This document shows, piece by piece, positions 43,177-53,763 of a DNA stretch of 64,000 nt. Within the stretch, counting starts at the first letter, position 1. Every line of letters begins with the position of its first letter. The position numbers were made by a program, and so were the translations under genes. The notes under the pieces are model-generated. The model had not been told where the DNA came from. It did no database searches and saw only the letters and a program-made list of their open reading frames with translations. Source of the stretch: Ramlibacter ginsenosidimutans (GTDB lineage Bacteria; Pseudomonadota; Gammaproteobacteria; Burkholderiales; Burkholderiaceae_C); the NCBI RefSeq assembly GCF_016654015.1, contig NZ_JAEPWM010000014.1:1-64000 (forward strand), given 5' to 3'.

Positions 43177-43980
43177 TCACCAGAACTTGTACCAGGGGGA
43201 GTCGGGGCCCTTGCCGTCGCCCGTGAGATACGGGCTTTGCGGGTACGTCTTCTCCAGCACGCGCTTGGCGTCGTCGCGCAGCTGCACGAGGCCCAGTGCG
43301 TCGTAGCTGCGCACCAGGATGAACAATGCCTCTTCCAGCGCGGGCACGTCGCGGTACTCCGCGAGCGCGGTCTGCGCGCGGTTGATCGCGGCCACGTAGG
43401 CGCCGCGGCTGTAGTAGTAGCGCGCGACGTGCACCTCGTAGCGGGCCAGCGAGTTGACGATGTACGTCATCCGCGCCCGCGCATCCGGCGTGTACTTCGA
43501 GTCCGGAAAGCGCGCGGCCAGGTCCTTGAACGCCTCGAACGACTCCTTGGCGGCCTTCTGGTCTCGCTCCGACAGGTCCTGCTTCGTCATGAAGGAGAAC
43601 AGGCCGAGGTTGTCGTTGAAGTTGACGATGCCCTTCAGGTACAGCGCGTAGTCCATCGCGGGACTGGCCGGATGCAGCTTGATGAAGCGGTCCAGGGTGG
43701 CGAGCGCCTGCGCCTGCTCGTTGGACTTGTAGTAGGCATAGGCGCGCTCCAGTTGCGCCTGCTGCGCGAGCGGCGTGCCGGCGGCACGGCCTTCGAGCTT
43801 CTCGTACAGCGGGATCGCCTTGTCGTAGGCGCCCGAGTTCATTTCGTCCTTCGCCTCGGAGTAGATGCGGTTCGGACTCCACGTGGCGGTCTTGTCCTCG
43901 TCCTTCAGGCTGGAGCAGCCCGCCAGCACGGACGCGGCGAGGACGACGGGGACCACCGATAATTTGGCGCGAGCAAGCAT
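43177..43980 (-). CDS. bamD: outer membrane assembly lipoprotein BamD
   Basis: 267-aa lipoprotein of the beta-barrel assembly machinery. The signal ends in lipobox LAGC (Cys near residue 22), then comes a mainly helical TPR-type body (NSGAYDKAIPLYEKLEGRAA and following repeats) ending SPWYKFW. The start ATG at 43980 has AAGAGAG upstream and a perfect -10 box on the same strand. The antisense-looking longer frame past the start into rluD is not used. An intrinsic terminator follows the gene. BamB, another subunit of the same machine, is encoded at 54438. Confidence 0.95.
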   Translation of the reverse strand: MLARAKLSVVPVVLAASVLAGCSSLKDEDKTATWSPNRIYSEAKDEMNSGAYDKAIPLYEKLEGRAAGTPLAQQAQLERAYAYYKSNEQAQALATLDRFIKLHPASPAMDYALYLKGIVNFNDNLGLFSFMTKQDLSERDQKAAKESFEAFKDLAARFPDSKYTPDARARMTYIVNSLARYEVHVARYYYSRGAYVAAINRAQTALAEYRDVPALEEALFILVRSYDALGLVQLRDDAKRVLEKTYPQSPYLTGDGKGPDSPWYKFW

Positions 43981-43989
43981 GCAACTCTC

Positions 43990-45066
43990 TTGACCGAAGG
44001 GCGAGCCATTATATCGACCGACCCCCTGCAGTCCCCCACGGAGGACCTGCTCGACGAGCCCGGCGCCGAGGCGGAGACGCGTCCTTTCGCGATCGAGGCG
44101 GCCGATCACGGCGAGCGGCTGGACCGCGCGCTGGCGCGCCTGGTGCCGGAGTTCTCGCGCAGCTACCTGCAGCAGCTGATCGAAAGCGGCGCGGTGCGCC
44201 TGCGCGGCGCCACGGTGACCAAGGCCGCGCAACGCGTGAAGGCGGGAGAAGCCGGCGACATCGTGCTGCGCCCCACGCCGCAGAGCCAGGCCTTCCAGCC
44301 CGAGGCCATGCCGCTGGCCGTGGTGCACGAGGACGAGCACCTGCTCGTGATCGACAAGCCGGCCGGCCTCGTCGTGCATCCCGCGCCCGGCAACTGGAGC
44401 GGGACGCTGCTCAATGGCCTGCTGGGACGCGATGCGCAGGCCCGGCTGCTGCCGCGCGCCGGCATCGTGCACCGCCTGGACAAGGACACGAGCGGGCTCA
44501 TGGTGGTCGCCCGCACGCGCATGGCGATGGACCGGCTGGTGGCGATGATCGCCGCGCGCGAAGTGTCGCGCCAGTACCTCGCGCTTGCACACCGGGCGTG
44601 GCAGGGGCCGGTGCAGCGACGTGTCGATGCGCCGATCGGGCGCGACCCGCGCAACCGGCTGCGCATGGCGGTGGTCGACCTCGATCGTCATTCCGGCAAG
44701 CCCGCCGCCACCGTCTTCCGGCTGCTGGAGCAGGGCGCCGAGGGCTGCGGCGTGCTGTGCATGCTGGAGACAGGGCGCACCCACCAGATCCGCGTGCACC
44801 TCGCGCACATCGGCCATCCCATCGCGTCCGATCCGCTGTACGGCGGAGCGCAGGTGGCCGGCCTCGCGCGCCAGGGTCTGCACGCGTTCCGGCTCGCGTT
44901 TGCGCATCCCGTCACGGGCCAGTCGCTTGCGTTCCACGCACCGATGCCCGCTGACCTTCGAGCCGCGTGGGCCGCCTGGGGCCTGCGTTACAATGAACCC
45001 GAATGGCTCACGAGCCAGCCGGCGGCGGCCGCCCTCGATGGCGGACCCGGCCCGGCCAGCGCGTAG
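43990..45066 (+). CDS. rluD: 23S rRNA pseudouridine synthase RluD
   Basis: 358-aa RluA-family enzyme making pseudouridines in 23S rRNA helix 69. An N-terminal S4-like domain (about residues 40-95, ERLDRALARLVPEFSRSYLQ) precedes the catalytic domain with Asp in GIVHRLDKDTSGLMVVART. RTHQIRVHLAHIGHPI is also conserved. The start is uncertain: the TTG at 43990 is the only conventional codon in a reasonable place, but the bamD promoter -10 lies inside the first codons. The region before residue 35 has no conserved motif. It is divergent from bamD, only 9 nt apart on this start. Confidence 0.9.
   Translation: MTEGRAIISTDPLQSPTEDLLDEPGAEAETRPFAIEAADHGERLDRALARLVPEFSRSYLQQLIESGAVRLRGATVTKAAQRVKAGEAGDIVLRPTPQSQAFQPEAMPLAVVHEDEHLLVIDKPAGLVVHPAPGNWSGTLLNGLLGRDAQARLLPRAGIVHRLDKDTSGLMVVARTRMAMDRLVAMIAAREVSRQYLALAHRAWQGPVQRRVDAPIGRDPRNRLRMAVVDLDRHSGKPAATVFRLLEQGAEGCGVLCMLETGRTHQIRVHLAHIGHPIASDPLYGGAQVAGLARQGLHAFRLAFAHPVTGQSLAFHAPMPADLRAAWAAWGLRYNEPEWLTSQPAAAALDGGPGPASA
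44008..44036 (-). promoter_or_regulatory. bamD: predicted bamD promoter
   Basis: On the minus strand a perfect TATAAT (44013-44008) lies about 28 nt upstream of the bamD start. The -35 region 17 nt further (GGGGAC) is poor. If the TTG start of rluD is right, this promoter lies within rluD codons. Confidence 0.55.
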
Positions 45067-45162
45067 CGTGACCCCGGGAGGAGTCCGCGCCGCGACGACA
45101 ACCACCAAGCCCTGGGCCGAGATAGCTTTGCCTCGCGAGGCACTCTTCCACACGACGAAACG

Positions 45163-45873
<711 letters not shown>

Positions 45874-45875
45874 CC

Positions 45876-47378
45876 ATGACCGACCCGAGCGACGCGATGG
45901 CGCGCCAGCCCTCCGAAGACAGTTCGCCCGAGGACGACGCGCACAAGCCGCTCGCCACCGCGGCGCCGCCCGCGGCGCAGGAGCCAGTCGAGCCGCCCGA
46001 TCCCGTGCATTCGCAAGCGGAAGCCGCCGACGGCAACGGGCAGGACCGCGATGAAGATCGCGACGAGGACGACGAAGACGAAGATGGTGACGACGACGCC
46101 CAGCCCGGCGAGCGCTCACGCGAAGACGCAGAGCAGGGCAGGGGGCGTGCGGCGCAGGCCAAGGTCCCGGGCATCCGCTTCGAGGACGTGGTCACTGGCC
46201 GCTTCGACGCCGAGGAGGAGGCCGCGCCAGCCGCCCCGCTCAAGCGTGTGCTGGCGCCGCAGCCCGAACAGCCGAAGCTGCACAAGGTGCTGGCGCAAGC
46301 CGGCCTGGGCTCGCGGCTGGAGATGGAGCAGCTGATCATGGAGGGGCGGATCTCGGTGAACAACGAGCCCGCCCACATCGGCCAGCGCATCCAGTTCGGC
46401 GACCAGATCAAGGTCAACGGCAAGCCGATCCGCGTGCGCATCGCGCCGCCCCCGGCGCGCGTGATCGCGTACCACAAGCCGGTGGGCGAGGTCGTCACGC
46501 ACGACGACCCGCAGAACCGCCCCACGGTGTTCCGCAAGCTGCCCAAGCTGCAGCAGGGCAAGTGGCAATCCGTCGGCCGGCTCGACCTCAACACCGAAGG
46601 CCTGCTGCTGTTCACGAGCTCGGGCGAACTCGCCAACAAGCTCATGCACCCGCGCTTCGGGCTCGAGCGCGAGTACGCCGTGCGCGTGCTGGGCGCACTC
46701 AGCAACGAGGAACGCCAGAGGCTCACCGACGGGGTCGACCTCGACGACGGCCGGGCCGCGTTCTCCTCGATCGAGGAGGGCGGCGGCGAGGGCTCCAACG
46801 TCTGGTACCGGGTCACGATCAGCGAAGGCCGCAACCGCGAGGTGCGGCGCCTGTTCGAGGCCGTGGGCCATGCGGTGAGCCGCCTCATCCGCATCCGCTA
46901 CGGCGCCATGCTGCTGCCGCGCGGCCTGAAGCGCGGCGCCTGGATGGAACTGGACGAGCGCGACATCCTCGCGCTCACCCGTGCCGCCGGCCTGCCCGGG
47001 CCGGGACGGCCGGAAGGTCGCGAGCACGGTGGTGATGGCGCGGGAGGCGGCGGCCGCAACAAGCGGCGTGGCAACACGCGCGGCGACGGACCCAGGCCGC
47101 AAGGTGGCCCGCCGGCACGCCAGGGCAATCCGCAGCAGAACCCGGGCCGGCGCAAGCCGGGCGGTGGCGGTGGCGGCGGCGGCGGGGGCGCCGGCAACAG
47201 CCAGCCCGATCCGATGAAGACCTCGGTCGGCTACATCGGCGCGGACAGCTTCAATCGCCAGCGCCGCGGCGGGCCCGGCGGCCCGGGCGGTGGCGGGATG
47301 CCCGGTGGTGGCGGTGGTGGTGGTGGTGGTGGCGGCCGGGGCGGCCGCCGTGGCGGTGGCGGCGGTCGCGGCCGCTGA
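45876..47378 (+). CDS. rluB: 23S rRNA pseudouridine synthase RluB with acidic N- and Gly-rich C-extensions
   Basis: 500-aa RsuA-family synthase, modifying 23S rRNA near position 2605. Catalytic core: S4 domain (about residues 130-175, KLHKVLAQAGLGSRLEMEQL) and synthase domain with Asp in SVGRLDLNTEGLLLFT and GRNREVRRLFEAVGH. Residues 1-110 are acidic and disordered (long Asp/Glu runs near 50-70). After about 375 comes a 125-residue Gly/Arg/Pro-rich tail, RGG-like, that may bind RNA. E. coli RluB is 291 aa, so the extensions account for nearly half the protein. It contains a GGT microsatellite. Confidence 0.93.
   Translation: MTDPSDAMARQPSEDSSPEDDAHKPLATAAPPAAQEPVEPPDPVHSQAEAADGNGQDRDEDRDEDDEDEDGDDDAQPGERSREDAEQGRGRAAQAKVPGIRFEDVVTGRFDAEEEAAPAAPLKRVLAPQPEQPKLHKVLAQAGLGSRLEMEQLIMEGRISVNNEPAHIGQRIQFGDQIKVNGKPIRVRIAPPPARVIAYHKPVGEVVTHDDPQNRPTVFRKLPKLQQGKWQSVGRLDLNTEGLLLFTSSGELANKLMHPRFGLEREYAVRVLGALSNEERQRLTDGVDLDDGRAAFSSIEEGGGEGSNVWYRVTISEGRNREVRRLFEAVGHAVSRLIRIRYGAMLLPRGLKRGAWMELDERDILALTRAAGLPGPGRPEGREHGGDGAGGGGRNKRRGNTRGDGPRPQGGPPARQGNPQQNPGRRKPGGGGGGGGGGAGNSQPDPMKTSVGYIGADSFNRQRRGGPGGPGGGGMPGGGGGGGGGGGRGGRRGGGGGRGR
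47304..47333. repeat. GGT/GGC trinucleotide microsatellite in rluB
   Basis: Ten consecutive glycine codons, including six uninterrupted GGT triplets at 47313-47330, in the Gly-rich tail. Slippage would change tail length without shifting frame. Confidence 0.8.
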
Positions 47379-47407
47379 CGTGCGTCGCCACGGCGCGGCC
47401 GTGAGCG

Positions 47408-47505
47408 AATGACTGGCGCCGAATGACTGGACAGGGGCTGGGCGCCAGCGCGCCTTTGCCCCTTCGCTCCTTCGTACTCCCGGCCCCAGCCGAGTCATTT
47501 GTCAT
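47408..47505. repeat. GAATGACTGG direct repeats and GTCATTTGTCAT motif upstream of ndk
   Basis: GAATGACTGG occurs twice (47408 and 47422 region) and the complementary-type GTCATTTGTCAT is at 47494-47505. The same 12-mer recurs at 52345-52356 in the ispG-hisS gap. This suggests remnants of another dispersed repeat. The rest of the 205-nt rluB-ndk gap shows nothing clear beyond a possible -10, TAGAAT, at 47516-47521. Confidence 0.4.
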
Positions 47506-47583
47506 GCCCGCAAGCTAGAATTGCGGGCTTTGCCGAACTTTCTGCTTCCGGCGAAACCCTAAAACACAAGTCCAGGACCCCAC

Positions 47584-48009
47584 ATGGCCATCGAACGCAC
47601 CCTCTCCATCATCAAGCCCGACGCCGTCGCCAAGAACGTGATCGGCCAGATCTACGCCCGCTTCGAAGCCGCCGGCCTGAAGGTCATCGCCGCGCGCATG
47701 GCGCACCTGTCGCGCCGCGAAGCGGAGCAGTTCTATGCCGTGCACAAGGAGCGTCCCTTCTTCAAGGACCTGGTGGACTTCATGGTGTCCGGCCCGGTGA
47801 TGATCCAGGTGCTGGAAGGCGAGGGCGCGATCCTGAAGAACCGCGACCTGATGGGCGCCACGGACCCGAAGAAGGCCGCCCCCGGAACGATCCGCGCCGA
47901 CTTCGCGGACAGCATCGACGCCAACGCGGTGCATGGCTCCGACGCGGCCGAAACGGCGAAGAACGAAGTGGCCTTCTTCTTCCCGGCGATGAACATCTAC
48001 TCGCGCTGA
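47584..48009 (+). CDS. ndk: nucleoside diphosphate kinase
   Basis: 141-aa enzyme that equilibrates nucleoside tri- and diphosphates through a phospho-His intermediate. The active-site His lies in NAVHGSDAAETAKNE; ERTLSIIKPDAV is the typical N-terminus. Length is exactly family standard. It starts the conserved ndk-rlmN-pilW-rodZ-ispG-hisS series; rlmN begins 14 nt after its stop. Confidence 0.98.
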   Translation: MAIERTLSIIKPDAVAKNVIGQIYARFEAAGLKVIAARMAHLSRREAEQFYAVHKERPFFKDLVDFMVSGPVMIQVLEGEGAILKNRDLMGATDPKKAAPGTIRADFADSIDANAVHGSDAAETAKNEVAFFFPAMNIYSR

Positions 48010-48023
48010 AGAAGACCCATGCG

Positions 48024-49250
<1,227 letters not shown>

Positions 49251-49256
49251 GGGATC

Positions 49257-50087
49257 ATGACGATAGCCATGGCGGCGCGATGCCGCTCCACGGCGGGAGC
49301 ATTGGCGGCCGTTGCGCTGGCAGGCTTGCTCACCACCATGCTCGCGGGCTGCGCGAGCAGCGCGCCGCAGTCCGGGGCGCGCACCGACGTGACCGCGCCG
49401 AACGTCGAGTCCGACGTGCGCAAGCGGGCGCACATCCGCCTCGAGCTGGCCTCCAGCTACTTCGAGGAAGGCAAGACCGAGATCGCGCTCGACGAACTGC
49501 GGCAGGTGCTGGTCACCGACCCGAGCTACGCGGACGCGTGGAACCTGCGCGGCCTGATCTACATGCGGCTCGGCGACCCGGCGCAGGCGGAGGAGAGCTT
49601 CCGCCACGCGGTGGCGCTGGACCCGCGCAACTCCGATACCTTCCAGAACTACGGCTGGCTGCAGTGCCAGCAAGGCCGTTACCAGGACGCGGAGCGCAGC
49701 TTCAACCAGGCCCTGCAGAACCCGCTGTACGGCGGCCGTCCCAAGACCTACCTCACCCTGGGCATCTGCCAGTCGCGCGCCGGCGACCTGGCGGCGGCGC
49801 AGCGCAGCCTCGCCAAGTCCTACGAGCTGGATGCGGGCAACCCGGTCACGGGCTACACCCTTTCGCGCGTGCTGTACGACCAGCGCCAGTACGAGCGCGC
49901 CCGCTTCTACATCCGCCGCATTAACAACAGCGAGCTCGCGAACGCCGAGTCGCTGTGGCTGGGCATCAAGGTGGAGAACCGCCTGAACGACACCCAGGCG
50001 ATGGGCCAGCTCGCGGAGCAGCTGCGCAAGCGCTTCCCGCAATCGCCGCAGCGCGCGTCGCTGGACCGGAAGGCCTTCGATGAGTGA
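49257..50087 (+). CDS. pilW: type IV pilus biogenesis/stability lipoprotein PilW (PilF)
   Basis: 276-aa outer-membrane pilotin-like TPR lipoprotein, needed for PilQ secretin assembly in type IV pilus systems. Lipobox LAGC with Cys near residue 32. Tandem tetratricopeptide repeats from about 60 to 250, including SSYFEEGKTEIALDELRQVL and DAWNLRGLIYMRLGDPAQAE. It starts 6 nt after rlmN and overlaps the next gene by 8 nt, the usual order in this gene series. Confidence 0.9.
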   Translation: MTIAMAARCRSTAGALAAVALAGLLTTMLAGCASSAPQSGARTDVTAPNVESDVRKRAHIRLELASSYFEEGKTEIALDELRQVLVTDPSYADAWNLRGLIYMRLGDPAQAEESFRHAVALDPRNSDTFQNYGWLQCQQGRYQDAERSFNQALQNPLYGGRPKTYLTLGICQSRAGDLAAAQRSLAKSYELDAGNPVTGYTLSRVLYDQRQYERARFYIRRINNSELANAESLWLGIKVENRLNDTQAMGQLAEQLRKRFPQSPQRASLDRKAFDE

Positions 50088-51039
50088 GGCGGCCGCTACG
50101 GTGGATGGAGTCACGGCGGGCACGCTGCTGCGCCAGGCGCGCGAGCAGGCCGGCCTGCACGTGGCCACGCTGGCCGCGAACCTCAAGGTGCCAGTGCGCA
50201 AGCTGGAAGCGCTCGAGGACGACCAGTACGACCAGCTGGGCGACGCCGTCTTCGTGCGCGCCCTGGCTTCCAGCATCTGCCGGACGCTGAAGGTGGATCC
50301 GCAACCGGTGCTGCAGCGGCTGCCGCAGACTGCATCGCCGCGGCTCGCGCCGGAAGGCGAGCGCATCAATGCGCCGTTCCGCGCCCCGAGCGACGGTCCG
50401 TCCCCGGGCCTGCTGGACCAGCTCTCGCGTCCCGTCGTGCTGACGGTGATGGTGCTCCTGCTGGGTGCGCTGGTCATCGTCTTCCTGCCGCTCGCGCAAC
50501 GCGGCTACGAGGCTGTCAGGCAGGCGGCCGGGCCCGAGCCGGCGTCGCCACCGGCCGTCGAGACCCCGGTGGCCGAAGCGCCGCAGCCGCTGGAGCCTGC
50601 GTCGGGGGCTGAACCCGCCGCGCAGCTCTCTGCCGCTGCACCGGTGGGAGTGGCACCCGCCGCACCCGCGGCGACATCCATCGCTACTGCGGCGCGTCCC
50701 GCTGCATCCGCGGACAGCAGCGCCGTGGCCGCCGCTCGCCTGGCCGCGAGCGAGCCCGCCGCTGCGTCGCCGCAGCAGGCCGCCTCCGGTTCCGTCGCCG
50801 CGCGCGGCATCGTCACCTTCCGCACCAGCGGTCCCTCCTGGGTCCAGGTGACCGATGCCACGGGCGCGACCGTCCTGCGCAAGCTGATGCAAGCGGGCGA
50901 GAGCGCCGGCGCCTCCGGCACGCCGCCGCTGTCGGTCACCATCGGCAGCGTCGCGGCGACCGAGGTGCAGGTGCGCGGGCAACCCTACAACCTGGCCCCG
51001 GTGGCGCGCGACAACGTGGCCCGTTTCGAAGTGAAGTGA
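50080..51039 (+). CDS. rodZ: RodZ-like helix-turn-helix membrane protein
   Basis: 319-aa bitopic protein. A cytosolic RodZ/HTH_25 domain (about residues 12-75, LLRQAREQAGLHVATLAANL) is followed by one transmembrane helix (about 108-130, VLTVMVLLLGALVIVFLPL), an Ala/Pro-rich periplasmic linker and a C-terminal DUF4115 domain (about 245-315, VTFRTSGPSWVQVTDATG). RodZ links MreB to the cell-wall machinery and maintains rod shape. The pilW-rodZ-ispG order matches other betaproteobacteria. Confidence 0.9.
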   Translation: MSEAAATVDGVTAGTLLRQAREQAGLHVATLAANLKVPVRKLEALEDDQYDQLGDAVFVRALASSICRTLKVDPQPVLQRLPQTASPRLAPEGERINAPFRAPSDGPSPGLLDQLSRPVVLTVMVLLLGALVIVFLPLAQRGYEAVRQAAGPEPASPPAVETPVAEAPQPLEPASGAEPAAQLSAAAPVGVAPAAPAATSIATAARPAASADSSAVAAARLAASEPAAASPQQAASGSVAARGIVTFRTSGPSWVQVTDATGATVLRKLMQAGESAGASGTPPLSVTIGSVAATEVQVRGQPYNLAPVARDNVARFEVK

Positions 51040-51040
51040 A

Positions 51041-52336
51041 GTGATCCAAGCAAGCTGCCTGCCCATCGAACCCGCGGCGCCCAAGGCGCGCCGCTCCGCC
51101 CAGGCCCGCGTGGCCTGGGGCGCGAACGTGGTCACGGTGGGCGGCGACGCGCCGGTGCGCGTGCAGTCCATGACCAACACCGACACGGTGGACGCGATCG
51201 GCACGGCCATCCAGGTGAAGGAACTCGCGCTGGCCGGCAGCGAACTGGTGCGCATCACGGTCAACACGCCGGAGGCGGCGGCGCAGGTGCCCTACATCCG
51301 CGAGCAGCTCGATCGCATGGGCATCGCCGTCCCCCTGATCGGCGACTTCCACTACAACGGCCACCGCCTGCTCACCGACTTCCCGGCCTGCGCCGAAGCG
51401 CTCTCCAAGTACCGCATCAACCCCGGCAACGTGGGCAAGGGCGACAAGAAGGATCGCCAGTTCGCGCAGATGATCGAGGCCGCGCTCAAGTGGGACAAGC
51501 CGGTGCGCATCGGCGTCAATTGGGGCAGCCTGGACCAGGAACTGCTCGCGCAGCTGATGGACGAGAACGCGCGCCGCGCGCAGCCCTGGGACGCGAAGCA
51601 GGTCATGTACGAGGCGCTGATCACCTCCGCGATCGAGTCTGCGAAGCTGGCCGAGGAACTGGGCATGCGCCACGAGCAGGTGCTGCTGTCGTGCAAGGTC
51701 AGCGGCGTGCAGGACCTCATCTCCGTGTACCGGGAACTGGCCCGCCGCTGCGACTACCCGCTGCACCTGGGACTCACCGAGGCCGGCATGGGCACCAAGG
51801 GCACCGTCGCTTCGTCGGTGGCCATGGGCATCCTGCTGCAGGAAGGCATCGGCGACACCATCCGCGTGTCGCTCACGCCGCAGCCGGGCGAGTCCCGCAC
51901 GCAGGAGGTGGTGATCGCCTCCGAAATCCTGCAGGCCCTGGGCCTGCGCAGCTTCGTGCCCAGCGTGACCGCATGCCCCGGCTGCGGCCGCACCACGAGC
52001 ACCACCTTCCAGGAACTCGCCAAGCAGATCGACGACTACCTGCGCGCGCAGATGCCGGTCTGGCGCGCGAAGTACCCGGGCGTCGAGAGGATGAAGGTGG
52101 CCGTGATGGGCTGCATCGTCAACGGCCCCGGCGAGAGCAAGCACGCCGACATCGGCATCAGCCTGCCCGGCACGGGCGAGGCGCCTGCCGCGCCGGTCTT
52201 CATCGACGGGCAGAAGGCGATGACCCTGCGCGGCGACAATATCGCCCGCGAATTCCACCGGATCGTCGAGACCTACATCGAGAAGCGCTTCGGCACGATG
52301 ACCAGCGACGCGGGCCTTGCCCTGCATGACGAGTGA
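51041..52336 (+). CDS. ispG: 4-hydroxy-3-methylbut-2-enyl diphosphate synthase (flavodoxin)
   Basis: 431-aa 4Fe-4S enzyme of the non-mevalonate isoprenoid pathway. The GTG start at 51041 lies 1 nt after the rodZ stop. Conserved blocks are VQSMTNTDT, NPGNVGKG, the cluster cysteines in TACPGCGRTTSTTFQ and the later Cys in GCIVNGPGESK. Length fits the bacterial form (E. coli 372, many betaproteobacteria about 420-430). Confidence 0.97.
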   Translation: MIQASCLPIEPAAPKARRSAQARVAWGANVVTVGGDAPVRVQSMTNTDTVDAIGTAIQVKELALAGSELVRITVNTPEAAAQVPYIREQLDRMGIAVPLIGDFHYNGHRLLTDFPACAEALSKYRINPGNVGKGDKKDRQFAQMIEAALKWDKPVRIGVNWGSLDQELLAQLMDENARRAQPWDAKQVMYEALITSAIESAKLAEELGMRHEQVLLSCKVSGVQDLISVYRELARRCDYPLHLGLTEAGMGTKGTVASSVAMGILLQEGIGDTIRVSLTPQPGESRTQEVVIASEILQALGLRSFVPSVTACPGCGRTTSTTFQELAKQIDDYLRAQMPVWRAKYPGVERMKVAVMGCIVNGPGESKHADIGISLPGTGEAPAAPVFIDGQKAMTLRGDNIAREFHRIVETYIEKRFGTMTSDAGLALHDE

Positions 52337-52344
52337 CCGGATTC

Positions 52345-52356
52345 GTCATTTGTCAT
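52345..52356. repeat. GTCATTTGTCAT motif between ispG and hisS
   Basis: An exact 12-bp match to 47494-47505 upstream of ndk. The surrounding 49-nt gap also contains GAAGCGAAGCGATTC, an imperfect inverted segment. Likely a dispersed-repeat fragment. Confidence 0.35.
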
Positions 52357-52385
52357 TGAAGCGAAGCGATTCATCCGTCATCACC

Positions 52386-53705
52386 ATGGCTGAGAAACTC
52401 AGTGCCGTCAAAGGCATGAACGACATCCTGCCGGCGTCCGTGCCGCGCAAGGAGAAGCTGCCGGATTCGGCCCTGTGGCAGTGGTTCGAGACCAGCGTGC
52501 GCACCGTGATGCGCCGCTACGGCTACCAGTACCTGCTGACCCCGATCGTCGAGCCGACGGCGCTGTTCGTGCGCGGTCTCGGCGAAGTCACCGACATCGT
52601 GGAGAAGGAGATGTACTCCTTCACCGATTCCATGAACGGCGACAAGCTCACGCTGCGACCCGAGGCCACGGCGGGCATCGTGCGCGCGATGAACGAGCAC
52701 AACGCGCTGTACAACGGCCCGCTGCGCCTGTGGACCATCGGCCCGATGTTCCGCCACGAGCGGCCGCAGAAGGGGCGCTACCGGCAGTTCCACCAGCTCG
52801 ACGTGGAGGCCCTGGGCTTCGCCGGGCCGGATGTGGACGCGGAGATGATCCTGATGGCGCGCGCGCTCTGGCGCGAGCTGGGACTGGTCGAGGGCCGCGA
52901 CGTGCGCCTGGAGATCAACAGCCTGGGACAGCCTGCCGAGCGCCATCAGCACCGCGATGCGCTGGTCCGCTACTTCGAGCAGCATGCCGACGTGCTGGAC
53001 GAGGACGCACGCCGGCGCCTGCACAGCAACCCGCTGCGCATCCTGGACAGCAAGAATCCGGCGATGCATGCGCTGATCGAGGGCGCGCCGCGGCTGATCG
53101 ACTTCCTGGGCGAGGGTTCGCGCGCGCACTTCCAGGCGGTGCAGGGCGCGCTCGACGCCGTCGGCCTCGCCTACCGCGTCAACCCGCGCCTGGTGCGCGG
53201 CATGGATTACTACAACCTCACCGTGTTCGAGTGGGTCACGGACCAGCTCGGTTCCCAGGGCACGGTCTGCGGCGGCGGCCGCTACGACGGGCTGATCGAA
53301 CAGCTCGGTGGCAAGCCCGCGCCTGCGGTCGGTTTCGGCCTGGGCATCGAACGCCTGTTGCTGCTGCTGCAGGAGCTGGCCGTGCCGGTGCCCGATACGG
53401 CGTGCGACGCCTTCGCCGTGGTGCCGCCCGGCGTGCCGCTCGCGCCCGTGATGGCGACGCTGGAGGCCTTGCGGGCCGCGGGTGTGCGTGTCGTGCAAGC
53501 CGCCGGCGGCGCCGACGGCCCGGGCAGCATGAAGTCGCAGTTCAAGCGGGCCGACGCCAGCGGCGCGCGCTTCGCGCTGATCTTCGGTCCCGACGAAGTC
53601 GCGCAGGGCAAGGTGGCCGTCAAGCCGCTGCGCGATCCGGCGGGAGCGCAGGTCGCGCAAGCGATCGACAATCCTGCGTCCTGGGCCGCGTCCTTGCTGG
53701 CCTGA
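52386..53705 (+). CDS. hisS: histidyl-tRNA synthetase
   Basis: 439-aa class II synthetase. Motif 2 region is MFRHERPQKGRYRQFHQLDVE, the histidine-binding LVRGMDYYNLTVFEW and GTVCGGGRYDGL segments are intact, and motif 3 is VGFGLGIERLLLLL, with a C-terminal anticodon-binding domain. This distinguishes it from the catalytically reduced paralogue HisZ at 61503. The ATG at 52386 (MAEKLSAVKGMNDILP) is the family start. Confidence 0.97.
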   Translation: MAEKLSAVKGMNDILPASVPRKEKLPDSALWQWFETSVRTVMRRYGYQYLLTPIVEPTALFVRGLGEVTDIVEKEMYSFTDSMNGDKLTLRPEATAGIVRAMNEHNALYNGPLRLWTIGPMFRHERPQKGRYRQFHQLDVEALGFAGPDVDAEMILMARALWRELGLVEGRDVRLEINSLGQPAERHQHRDALVRYFEQHADVLDEDARRRLHSNPLRILDSKNPAMHALIEGAPRLIDFLGEGSRAHFQAVQGALDAVGLAYRVNPRLVRGMDYYNLTVFEWVTDQLGSQGTVCGGGRYDGLIEQLGGKPAPAVGFGLGIERLLLLLQELAVPVPDTACDAFAVVPPGVPLAPVMATLEALRAAGVRVVQAAGGADGPGSMKSQFKRADASGARFALIFGPDEVAQGKVAVKPLRDPAGAQVAQAIDNPASWAASLLA

Positions 53706-53763
53706 GGCTGCGGCGGCCTCGGAGCGAGGTGTCCCCTACAATCCCCCGCTCGATCTGAACAAT

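Noticed and set aside
45130..45141. GCCTCGCGAGGC palindrome between rluD and scpB as an operator
   Set aside because: Twelve-base GC palindromes are common by chance in this composition and nothing else marks it as regulatory.
46040..46100. Possible frameshift or low-quality sequence in the Asp/Glu-rich part of rluB
   Set aside because: The frame is open through it and codon positions stay GC3-rich; it is a disordered acidic segment.
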